From the NCBI GenBank assembly GCA_944393405.1, contig CALYAC010000006.1:46102-110101 (forward strand): a stretch of DNA of 64,000 nucleotides. Reading direction: 5' to 3'. Shown here piece by piece: positions 56,930 through 64,000 of this stretch. Both the position numbers and the translations under genes were made by a program. The stretch is from an uncultured Clostridia bacterium. GTDB lineage: Bacteria; Bacillota_A; Clostridia; TANB77; CAG-508. A model generated the notes under the pieces. It worked only from the letters and a program-made list of their open reading frames with translations. It had not been told where the DNA came from and ran no database searches. Numbering within the stretch: the stretch's first letter is position 1; every line of letters begins with the position of its first letter.

Positions 56930-57700
56930 TTATTCTTCTTCAGAAGCAACTACTTCTTCGATACTATTATTTTCTTCGTTTTCTTCTACCATTTCTTTTT
57001 CAACGTTTTCCATTGATTCACCTTGTCTACCTTCAATAACTGCATTTGCCATACAATCTGCAATTAGTGATACTGCTCTTATAGCATCGTCATTTCCTGG
57101 TATAGCATAGTCAACATCTTCTGGGTTACAGTTTGTATCAACTAAACCTATAACTGGAATACCTAATTTTCTAGCTTCTAATATTCCTATTCTTTCTTTC
57201 TTTGGATCAACTATAAACATTACTCCTGGAAGTTCTTTCATTTCTTTAATTCCTCCAAGATTCTTTTCTAGTTTTTCCATCTCTTTCTTTAATAGAATAA
57301 CTTCTTTTTTAGGTAGAACTTCGAATGTTCCATCTTCACTCATTCTTTCAAGTTCTGTTAGTCTTTCAATTCTTTTTCTTATTGTTCCAAAGTTTGTTAA
57401 TGTTCCTCCTAACCATCTTTGGTTAACGAAGTACATTCCACATTTTTCTGCAGCTTCTTTAACACATTCTTGAGCTTGTTTCTTTGTTCCTACAAAAAGA
57501 ACTGATTTTCCATCTTCTGCTTGTTCCTTTAAGAAAGTATAAGCTTCATCTAATTTTTTTGATGTTTTTTGTAAATCGATGATGTGAATACCGTTTCTAG
57601 CTTGAAATATATATTCAGCCATTTTAGGATCCCATCTTCTTGTTTGATGTCCGAAATGAACACCTGCTTCTAGTAATTGTTTCATTGCAACTACTGACAT
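56930..57700 (-). CDS. rpsB: 30S ribosomal protein S2
   Basis: 256 aa from ATG 57700, chosen because AAAGGAGGAATTAAAT precedes it; the in-frame extension to 57775 is leader. Motifs: [67 protein letters not shown]. An acidic Glu-rich C-terminal tail (EEVVASEEE) is longer than usual. Confidence 0.97.
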   Translation of the reverse strand: MSVVAMKQLLEAGVHFGHQTRRWDPKMAEYIFQARNGIHIIDLQKTSKKLDEAYTFLKEQAEDGKSVLFVGTKKQAQECVKEAAEKCGMYFVNQRWLGGTLTNFGTIRKRIERLTELERMSEDGTFEVLPKKEVILLKKEMEKLEKNLGGIKEMKELPGVMFIVDPKKERIGILEARKLGIPVIGLVDTNCNPEDVDYAIPGNDDAIRAVSLIADCMANAVIEGRQGESMENVEKEMVEENEENNSIEEVVASEEE

Positions 57701-57821
57701 ATTTAATTCCTCCTTTTTTGTTTTACCTCCACTAAGCGTTAAGACATTTAAAAAGACTTGCTTTAAATAAAACAAGCACTCCTCTTTAAACTAGCTTGTG
57801 TGTGTATTTTTAACAGATAAT

Positions 57822-57850
57822 ATTTTATCACATATATGTACTAATTTCAA
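57822..57850 (-). promoter_or_regulatory. rpsB-tsf promoter
   Basis: TTGAAA-17-TAAAAT on the minus strand (-35 at 57845-57850, -10 at 57822-57827). The leader of about 110 bases contains a small GCTTG/CAAGT hairpin followed by TTTTT, a possible attenuator. Confidence 0.7.
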
Positions 57851-58019
57851 GTGTTTTTAGGAATTTTATTCCTTTTTTTAGTAGTATAAATGTAAACTCC
57901 TCATTGTTTTTGTCAAAATACTACTTTATTTAAAATTTTAATCTTTTTTATTCCTTTTTTTAATATTTTATGATAAAATTATTTCATAAAATTTATTTTT
58001 GCAAGAAAGGGTGAATTAT

Positions 58020-58262
58020 ATGCAATTTAATAAATGTTGTAGATGTGGATGTTTCTTTGTTAGTTCAGGTGATGTTTGTCCTAATTGTGCATCAAAAGAT
58101 AATTTTGAAATGGAAAAATTAAAAAATTTTTTAGAAGACTCAGATAGTAATTTCTCATTAGAAAGTATTTCATATGATACTGGTATAAGTGTAAAAAATT
58201 TAAATAGATATCTAAAAAAAGATAGTTTTTCTGAGTTTAATAATATTATTACAAAATTATAA
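58020..58262 (+). CDS. YvyF/TIGR03826-like zinc-ribbon protein
   Basis: 80 aa from ATG 58020 (AGAAAGGGTGAATT before it). Zinc ribbon at residues 5-26 (CCRCGCFF and VCPNCASK) and a C-terminal helix-turn-helix-like half (SLESISYDTGISVKNLNRYLKKDSF). The plan fits the family of YvyF, encoded in flagellar operons of bacilli, but no flagellar gene is present here; it may have a different role as a small regulator. Confidence 0.6.
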   Translation: MQFNKCCRCGCFFVSSGDVCPNCASKDNFEMEKLKNFLEDSDSNFSLESISYDTGISVKNLNRYLKKDSFSEFNNIITKL

Positions 58263-58287
58263 TTTAAGTTTATTTTATTATAAAGCT

Positions 58288-58328
58288 AAAAGATACAAAA
58301 GTTATTTCATAACATTTGTATCTTTTTT
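58288..58328. terminator. bidirectional terminator
   Basis: AAAAGATACAAA / TTTGTATCTTTT stem between convergent genes. Confidence 0.8.
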
Positions 58329-58330
58329 CA

Positions 58331-59588
58331 CTACTCAATCTTATATATCTCTAATAGCTTTTCTGAAGCTTCTTTTGCTTTTTGTTCATTATTAGAATGA
58401 ATATATGCTAAAATATCACCAGTTTCAACATTGCTATCTACTTTTTTATTTAAAACTAATCCTGCTTCATAATCAATGCTGTCTTCTTTTCTTATTCTTC
58501 CTGCTCCTAAAAATACTGAAAGTTTTCCTATTTCTTCTGCCTTTAAACTAACTATCCTTCCACTCTTTTTTGCTTTTACTGGAACAATGTATTTAGCTTT
58601 TTTAAATTTATTTACATCTTCTATATATGAAACATCTCCATTTTGATTTTGTACTAGTTGTTTTAATTTTTCTAAAGCTTTTCCATTTTTAACATTCTCT
58701 AACATCATTTTTTTATTTTCTTCTAAATCGTCACCTTTTCCTGCAAGTTTTATCATATTACTACCTAATTCTAATACGACATTTTCCACATCTTGTTCCA
58801 TTCTTCCATTTAAAAATTCAATTGCTTCTATTACTTCCAAGCTATTTCCAACACATCTTCCTAGAGGTTCTTCCATAGGTGTTATTACAGCTACAGTTTC
58901 CCTATTTGCTAATTTACCTATTTTAATCATAGTGTTAGCTAATTCATTTGCCATATCTTTTGTTTTCATAAAAGCTCCGCTTCCATATGTTACATCTAAT
59001 ACAATCTTATTGGCTCCAGCTGCAATTTTCTTACTCATTATACTAGACGCAATAAGTGGAATACTTTCGGTAGTGCTTGTCGCATCTCTTAAAGCATATA
59101 TTTTTTTATCTGCTGGTGCTAAATTTAATGTTTGTCCTATTAAACTTATTCCTATTTTTTTTACATTATCAATAAATTCTTTTTCATCTAGATTTATATT
59201 ATAGCCTGGTATAGATTCTAATTTATCTATTGTTCCTCCTGTGTATCCGAAGACCTCTTCCTGACATCTTAGCTACTGGAATCCCAAGTGATGCAATAAT
59301 TGGAGCTAAAATTAATGTAACTTTGTCACCAACTCCTCCTGTACTATGCTTATCAACTACATTCCCTAATTCTGATAAATCAAGTATATCTCCAGAATTT
59401 GCCATTGCTAAAGTAAGATTTGTAATTTCCTCTTCATTCATCCCATTAATATATATTGCCATTATTAATGCAGAAGCTTGATAATCAGCTATATTTCCGT
59501 TTGTATATTCAGTAATAAAATAATTAATTTCATCCTTATTTAATATTTTTTTATCTCTTTTTTTAGCAATTATTTCCTGTATATTCAT
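58331..59588 (-). CDS. pdp: pyrimidine-nucleoside phosphorylase, requires +1 frameshift at CGG
   Basis: Phosphorolysis of uridine/thymidine/deoxyuridine to base and (deoxy)ribose-1-phosphate. Residues 1-113 contain [20 protein letters not shown] and KMSGRGL. Frame zero then reads CGG ATA CAC and stops eight codons later. Skipping the C at 59249 continues [17 protein letters not shown], exactly the conserved motif, through [28 protein letters not shown] to the end; 418 aa in all (usual 430). The internal ATG at 59038 lacks a ribosome site and would lack the active site. Third gene of a minus-strand group with rnhB. Confidence 0.88.
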
Positions 59589-59601
59589 ACACTCACCTTC
59601 T

Positions 59602-60267
59602 TTATTTATTAATTACAATGTTTTTAACAAAGCTTCTTCTATGCAAAGGGCATAGTCCATACTCTCTAATTGCTTCCATATGAGCTGCCGTTCCATATCC
59701 CTTGTGCTTTGCAAATCCATACATTGGATACACCTCATCCCATTGTCTCATTATTCTATCCCTTGTGACTTTTGCAATAATTGAAGCTGCTGCAATAGAA
59801 TAGCTCTTACTATCCCCTTTTATAATTGATCTATATGGAATATGATCCGTATCTATCTTTGTAAGTGCATCAACTAATATTATTTCAGGTTTCTCTATTT
59901 TTTGTTTTTTTTCTTTTAAATTATTTTCCATTTCTTTTATAGCCTTGGTTAATCCTTCTTTTGTTGCATTTAAAATGTTTATTTTATCTATTTCTTCTTG
60001 ATCTATAATACCTACGCCATATGCAATACACTCATTTATAATTTCATCATATAATTTTTCTCTTTTCTTCTCAGATACTTTTTTAGAATCATTTACACCT
60101 TCAATCATAGATTCCCTCGGCATTATAACAGAAGCAACAACAACAGGACCTGCTAGTGGTCCTCTTCCTGCTTCATCTATTCCAGCTATACTGGTTATTC
60201 CTTTATTATATAAATTTTCTTCTATTTCTTTTATTGTTTTTAATCTCTCAAATTCTTTTTCTTTCAT
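59602..60267 (-). CDS. rnhB: ribonuclease HII
   Basis: Cleaves RNA in RNA-DNA hybrids and at embedded ribonucleotides. [20 protein letters not shown] (Asp/Glu of the D-E-x-x site), second-site Asp in [26 protein letters not shown] and [10 protein letters not shown]. 221 aa. ATG at 60267. Immediately upstream of the phosphorylase gene (13 bases apart) and downstream of a membrane-anchored protein gene by 9 bases, one operon. Confidence 0.95.
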   Translation of the reverse strand: MKEKEFERLKTIKEIEENLYNKGITSIAGIDEAGRGPLAGPVVVASVIMPRESMIEGVNDSKKVSEKKREKLYDEIINECIAYGVGIIDQEEIDKINILNATKEGLTKAIKEMENNLKEKKQKIEKPEIILVDALTKIDTDHIPYRSIIKGDSKSYSIAAASIIAKVTRDRIMRQWDEVYPMYGFAKHKGYGTAAHMEAIREYGLCPLHRRSFVKNIVINK

Positions 60268-60276
60268 AGCTACTTC

Positions 60277-60738
60277 CTATTCCATTTCTGACAATTTATA
60301 TACTATATTGCCTTTACTATCTTTTATTCCATATATATATATAACGTCATTTTTCTTATAATCTATAATATAATAATCTTCTATTTTCACATCATTTAAT
60401 CCTAATTCATTCAAATTATTATTATCAATACAATAATAATTACTCTTGTCTGAGTCAATATCAATAACTTTATTATCTATGAGTTTTTTTATTCTCTCGT
60501 CTTCCTTCTTATCACTTATTTTTGTTCCAATATATTTTGCACCTTTTTCTTCTATATCAACTTTTTGAGCTATTAATTCTGTTTTTGCTTGTATTAATAA
60601 CATATTTGTTTTTACTGTTTCAAATTCTTCTTTATCATATTCTTTATTAAAAAATTTAATCCCAAAAAAGATTATAACTCCTATAATAGCAATTACTAAG
60701 AAGATTTTAATATATGTAAAAATTACACTTTTTCTCAT
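60277..60738 (-). CDS. membrane-anchored protein, unknown
   Basis: 153 aa. N-terminal membrane helix (YIKIFLVIAIIGVIIFFGIKFF, residues 9-30) and a soluble extracytoplasmic domain (VKTNMLLIQAKTELIAQKV, GLNDVKIEDYYIIDYKKNDV). No recognised domain; the layout of anchor plus short helix resembles pilin-like or Spo-type structural proteins, which is a guess. Operon leader for rnhB. Confidence 0.55.
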   Translation of the reverse strand: MRKSVIFTYIKIFLVIAIIGVIIFFGIKFFNKEYDKEEFETVKTNMLLIQAKTELIAQKVDIEEKGAKYIGTKISDKKEDERIKKLIDNKVIDIDSDKSNYYCIDNNNLNELGLNDVKIEDYYIIDYKKNDVIYIYGIKDSKGNIVYKLSEME

Positions 60739-60984
60739 TGTTCACACCCTTCTTCTTTCCTTACTATTTTCATATTATATATTGATATTATAATTTTTGC
60801 AACATTATATTTCTTATTTAATACATATTTATATATTCTTTTTATTCCAATTCCATTTTTTTACACATATATTTCACATTTTGTACACAAATTTATTGTA
60901 ACATTTATGTAGTTGTTATAATATATATTATATATTTAAAAAAAATGATATATAATATATGTATCATTTAGGAGGTATTAATTT

Positions 60985-62289
60985 ATGGAAGAAAATAATA
61001 ATAATCTAAATAATCAAAACACTACTCCAAAAGTAGATAATACTAGTAGTAGTGTTAGTAATAGTGAAAAAACAAACAAAGAAAAAAATAATAATTTTAC
61101 CAAAGCCAAATCAAATACTAACTATGCTTCCTTTGAGAAAAACAAGTCAAATAAAAGTAAATCAGGTTTTGGAAAATTAGTTTTATTGCCATTCACATGT
61201 GGTATTTTAGGAGCCGCAATAGTTGTTGGTACTTGTTTCGGAATTCCTTCAATTAGAGATAATATTCTTTCTGAATCAAATAAAGAAAGTAGTACATCTC
61301 AAATAAATACACAGCAAATTTCTTTACTAGATTATTCAAATACTGCAGTTGGAGTTGCTCAAAAAGTATTGCCTTCAATAGTAGGAATAAATGTTTCATA
61401 TTCAGTTAATTCATTATTTTATGGTGCAGGAGGTACTGCAGAAGCCCAAGGTTCTGGTGTAATTATAAGTGATAATGGATATATATTAACTAATAACCAT
61501 GTAGTTAATTCTAGTAGTACATCATCATTTTACGAATTAGGAAAAGCTACTAAAATTACTGTAACACTATATAATGATGATACAGAATATGAAGCTGAAA
61601 TAGTTGGTACAGATGAGCAAACTGATTTAGCTGTAATAAAAATTAATAAAGAAGGATTAACTGCTGCAGAACTTGGTGACTCAGATTCAATACAAGTTGG
61701 AGAATTCTGTATGGCTATTGGTAATCCTTTAGGTCTAGGTATTACAGTAACTGATGGAATTATTAGTGCTGTAAATAGAGAAGTTACAGATTCAGATAAT
61801 AATACTTATACAGCAATTCAAACAAATGCTGCTATTAATTCTGGTAATAGTGGTGGTGCATTAGTTAATAGTCAAGGTCAAGTTATAGGAATTAATACTT
61901 TAAAAGTATCTGGTGAAGATGTTGAAGGAGTTGGATTTGCTATTCCAATTAATTCTACTAAAGACATTACTGATCAATTAATAGAATATAATAAAGTAAA
62001 AAGACCTTATCTAGGAATTAGTGGTATAGATGTAACTGAAGATATGGCAAAACAATATAATTTAACTGTTGGAATTTATGTAAAAGAATTAGAAAACTTC
62101 TCAGCTGCTGAAAGAGCTGGAATTAAAGTTGGAGATGTAATTGTTCAAGCAGATGGAAAAGATGTTGAAAATATGAATGAATTGAATGAAATTAAAAATA
62201 AGAAAGAAATTGGAGATAAAATAAAATTAACAATTTGGAGAAATGGCAAAACAGAGGAAATTGAAGTTACATTACAAGAACAACCTTAA
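60985..62289 (+). CDS. htrA: HtrA-like serine protease with PDZ domain
   Basis: 434 aa. Asn/Ser-rich cytoplasmic N-terminus, one membrane helix (about 65-90, LVLLPFTCGILGAAIVVGTC), trypsin-like domain with catalytic His in LTNNHV, Asp in TDLAVIKI and Ser in NSGNSGGAL, then one PDZ domain (about 340-430, RPYLGISGIDVTEDMAKQYN, GVKVGDVIVQADGKDV-type). Quality control of extracytoplasmic proteins. ATG at 60985 behind GGAGGTATTAATTT. Ahead of it TATAAT occurs in a run of AT steps. Confidence 0.93.
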   Translation: MEENNNNLNNQNTTPKVDNTSSSVSNSEKTNKEKNNNFTKAKSNTNYASFEKNKSNKSKSGFGKLVLLPFTCGILGAAIVVGTCFGIPSIRDNILSESNKESSTSQINTQQISLLDYSNTAVGVAQKVLPSIVGINVSYSVNSLFYGAGGTAEAQGSGVIISDNGYILTNNHVVNSSSTSSFYELGKATKITVTLYNDDTEYEAEIVGTDEQTDLAVIKINKEGLTAAELGDSDSIQVGEFCMAIGNPLGLGITVTDGIISAVNREVTDSDNNTYTAIQTNAAINSGNSGGALVNSQGQVIGINTLKVSGEDVEGVGFAIPINSTKDITDQLIEYNKVKRPYLGISGIDVTEDMAKQYNLTVGIYVKELENFSAAERAGIKVGDVIVQADGKDVENMNELNEIKNKKEIGDKIKLTIWRNGKTEEIEVTLQEQP

Positions 62290-62312
62290 TTTAATTAATG
62301 TATATTATATAT

Positions 62313-62344
62313 AAAAAAACAAGAATTAAAATTCTTGTTTTTTT
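62313..62344. terminator. htrA terminator
   Basis: AAAAAAACAAGAATT / AATTCTTGTTTTTTT symmetric stem. Confidence 0.88.
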
Positions 62345-62399
62345 CAATTTTATCACATACAGTTCACACAATGGTCAAATTTCTCCTTTATAATAAGCT

Positions 62400-62497
62400 C
62401 ATAGTTGATAAGAAGTTACTCCATTATCAACTATGTATAAGTAAAACATCCCCTTTTATTTTCAAAAGCAGCTGATAAAACAGCTGCTCTTTTTATT
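62400..62497 (+). ncRNA. candidate small RNA
   Basis: A TATAAT at 62389-62394 would start an RNA at about 62400. It opens with a perfect 12-bp hairpin (62400-62435), has a single-stranded stretch with ATCCCCTTTT (complementary to ribosome sites), and ends in an AGCAGCTG / CAGCTGCT terminator (62467-62488) with CTTTTTATTTTT. The -35 is unclear. No open frame. The whole is about 95 nt. Confidence 0.5.
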
Positions 62498-62533
62498 TTT
62501 ATATAATTATTAATTTTATTAAAAAGTTAATTA

Positions 62534-62570
62534 TAAAAAAAGACAATTGGTTATACCAATCATCTTTTTA
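62534..62570 (-). terminator. terminator of rplL
   Basis: AAAGATGATTGG / CCAATTGTCTTT stem with TTTT runs. Confidence 0.8.
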
Positions 62571-62585
62571 TATCATTTAATATAA

Positions 62586-62948
62586 TTAAGCTAGTTCAAC
62601 AACTGCTCCTGCTTCAGTAAATTTAGCTTTTAATTCTTCAGCTTCTTCTTTACTTACATTTTCTTTTATTGTTTTTGGAGCTCCATCAACTAAATCTTTA
62701 GCTTCTTTTAATCCTAATCCTGTAGCATCTCTAACTACTTTTATAACTTGGATTTTGTTTCCTCCAACATCTTTTAATACAACATTGAATGAAGATTTTT
62801 CTTCTTCAGCTGCTGCTCCAGCTGCTGCTGGTGCTGCTACTGCAGCTGCAGATACTCCATATTTTTCTTCTATTCCTTTAACTAATTCTGATAATTCAAC
62901 AACTGTTAAACTATCAATTGTTTCTAATAATTCATCTATTTTTGCCAT
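62586..62948 (-). CDS. rplL: 50S ribosomal protein L7/L12
   Basis: 120 aa. N-terminal dimerisation domain, the Ala-rich hinge ([20 protein letters not shown]) and the C-terminal factor-binding domain ([22 protein letters not shown]). ATG at 62948 behind AGGAGGAATTT. Partner of L10 in the stalk; follows rplJ after 88 bases. Confidence 0.97.
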   Translation of the reverse strand: MAKIDELLETIDSLTVVELSELVKGIEEKYGVSAAAVAAPAAAGAAAEEEKSSFNVVLKDVGGNKIQVIKVVRDATGLGLKEAKDLVDGAPKTIKENVSKEEAEELKAKFTEAGAVVELA

Positions 62949-63036
62949 TTTTAAATTCCTCCTTTAATTTTTTTTTGCAAACTTGGCTGTTTGCGATTAA
63001 ATAATTTATATTTCTATTTTTTCACCAAATAATATA

Positions 63037-63540
63037 TTATGCATTTTCTTCTTTTTGAACTCTAACTGCATCAAGTGTAGCAGCAAGTTTTGTAATATTT
63101 CCAAGTAAAGCACCTGCAAGTTTTGCAAGAAGTTCTTGTCTTGATGGTAATTTTGCTAAAGTGATTATTTCTTCAGCTGTCATAACTTTACCTTCAATAA
63201 TTCCTCCTTTTATTTTATAGAAATCATTATTTTTTGCAAAGTTATATATAGCTTTAGTAGCTGTTAAGAAATCATCCTTAGTTGTAATTAATGCTGTTGG
63301 TCCTTCTAGTAATTCATCTAGACCATTTTCACCATTTGCATTTAAAGCTCTTTTTATAATATTGTTCTTTATAACTCTGTATTCAGCATTTACTTCTCTT
63401 ACATCGTTTCTTAATTTAGTAACATCTTCAACAGTTATACCTCTATAATCTACTAATAAGATTAAGTTAGCTTCTTTTAAATCTGCTGCTAAATTATTTA
63501 CTAATTCTTCTTTTTGTTTTAATATTTTTTCACTAGCCAA
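63037..63540 (-). CDS. rplJ: 50S ribosomal protein L10
   Basis: 167 aa stalk base protein. KEELVNNLAADLKEANLILLVDYRGITV, LRNDVREVNAEYRVIKNNIIKRAL (in part), GPTALI and the C-terminal L12-binding helix. The start is TTG at 63540 behind AGAGGTGAAATAAA. Expression is probably governed by the L10 leader just upstream. Confidence 0.96.
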   Translation of the reverse strand: MASEKILKQKEELVNNLAADLKEANLILLVDYRGITVEDVTKLRNDVREVNAEYRVIKNNIIKRALNANGENGLDELLEGPTALITTKDDFLTATKAIYNFAKNNDFYKIKGGIIEGKVMTAEEIITLAKLPSRQELLAKLAGALLGNITKLAATLDAVRVQKEENA

Positions 63541-63582
63541 TTTATTTCACCTCTTTTTCTTAAATGATATATAATAAAAAAT

Positions 63583-63690
63583 CTGTATATATAGCCAATT
63601 GCAAGGCATATATATACAGAAATAAAATCCGTACAATTCATACACCTCGGTAAGACTTATTTTATTGCTTACTGTCTTTGGCTATATATT
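63583..63690 (-). promoter_or_regulatory. L10 leader RNA with terminator and antiterminator
   Basis: The minus strand between rplA and rplJ carries the L10 leader core: GCCAAAGACAGTAAGC, a loop, and CTTACCGAGGTG. It ends in a 14-bp terminator (63583-63619) followed by ATTTTTTATT. The first bases, ATATATAGCC (63680-63689), are complementary to GGCTATATAT (63587-63596) in the terminator's 3' arm, so an alternative antiterminator can form. L10-L12 binding would favour termination (autoregulation). Confidence 0.85.
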
Positions 63691-63694
63691 TAAT

Positions 63695-64000
63695 TTATTT
63701 TTGATCAATATACATACTTGGTCCCATTGTTGTAGATATAGCTACACTTCTAATGTATTGTCCTTTAGCTGCTGCTGGTTTAGCTTTTATAATAGCATTC
63801 ATAACAGTTTCATAGTTTTCTAATAGTTTTTCTGTACCAAATGAAACTTTTCCAAAGCCTAAATGGATAATATTTGTTTTGTCTAGTCTATATTCAACTT
63901 TACCAGATTTAATATCATTTATAGCTTTTGTAACATCCATTGTTACTGTTCCTGATTTTGGGTTTGGCATTAAACCTTTTGGTCCTAATATTTTACCAAG
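63695..64000 (-). CDS. rplA: 50S ribosomal protein L1, N-terminus beyond window edge
   Basis: The last 102 codons of L1 are visible. [16 protein letters not shown] preceded by [32 protein letters not shown] and [12 protein letters not shown] are all conserved. The frame is open to base 64000. First gene of the rplA-rplJ-rplL order seen here. Confidence 0.96.
   Translation of the reverse strand, partial: LGKILGPKGLMPNPKSGTVTMDVTKAINDIKSGKVEYRLDKTNIIHLGFGKVSFGTEKLLENYETVMNAIIKAKPAAAKGQYIRSVAISTTMGPSMYIDQK

Noticed and set aside
14169..59038. Downstream parts of the four split genes as independent short genes
   Set aside because: The internal ATGs (15389, 59038) have no ribosome site and the other two have no usable start; the conserved sequence continues upstream of these ATGs without a gap.
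1..64000. CRISPR array, insertion sequences or rRNA genes
   Set aside because: No regularly spaced repeats, no transposase frame and no rRNA sequence were seen.

Overview
The window looks like chromosome of an endospore-forming, low-GC Gram-positive bacterium, most likely an uncultured member of the Clostridia. The support is AT-rich DNA, AGGAGG ribosome sites with frequent TTG/GTG starts, Spo0A, a SpoVB-like flippase, a dnaG-rpoD pair, a TQXA/SpaA surface protein with a sortase, and DUF4364. Most genes lie on the minus strand and form short operons closed by clean hairpin terminators.

Layout: 1-4.7 kb holds rpoD (cut), dnaG, carD, coaB and dut. 4.8-9.8 kb holds transport and lipid genes and spo0A. 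9.8-20.4 kb holds an HI0933-type flavoprotein, a PLP lyase, a WG-repeat protein, a CNNM transporter, a surface protein with its sortase, and a two-component system. 21-41 kb is housekeeping: mscS, trmB, an ABC exporter, proS, scpB, an SSB-like protein, metK, murI, a half-size TSUP pair, a cysteine desulfurase and several small membrane proteins. 41.8-44.9 kb is a decayed integrative element in the 3' end of tRNA-Leu(UAA). It has 19-bp att repeats, arm-type repeats, a broken Mob relaxase and an apparently intact Fst-like type I toxin-antitoxin locus. 45-51.7 kb holds HU, a flippase and a VirD4/TraG-like ATPase convergent with a replication-relaxation-type protein. 51.8-64 kb holds rluB, rluD, tsf, rpsB, a pyrimidine-nucleoside phosphorylase, rnhB, htrA and the rplA/rplJ/rplL cluster with an L10 leader.

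The most unusual observation is that four conserved genes (CNNM transporter, sortase, rluB, pyrimidine-nucleoside phosphorylase) are each split by the same lesion. One extra C precedes a conserved glycine codon, so the zero frame reads CGG and the rest of the protein continues in the +1 frame (NNN C GGN). Catalytic residues lie beyond the shift in the sortase and RluB. In a hand scan of every CGG/CCG in the coding regions I found no other in-frame CGG in genes of native composition. This suggests CGG-dependent +1 frameshifting, perhaps because CGG is poorly decoded or unassigned. A systematic sequence error must be excluded.

A second pattern is four single-gene cassettes of clearly higher GC (4.8, 6.8, 20.5 and 39.2 kb), each between native genes with its own ribosome site and hairpin. 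Each contains exactly one in-frame CGG that does not look like a productive shift site, so they look imported and they test the CGG idea.
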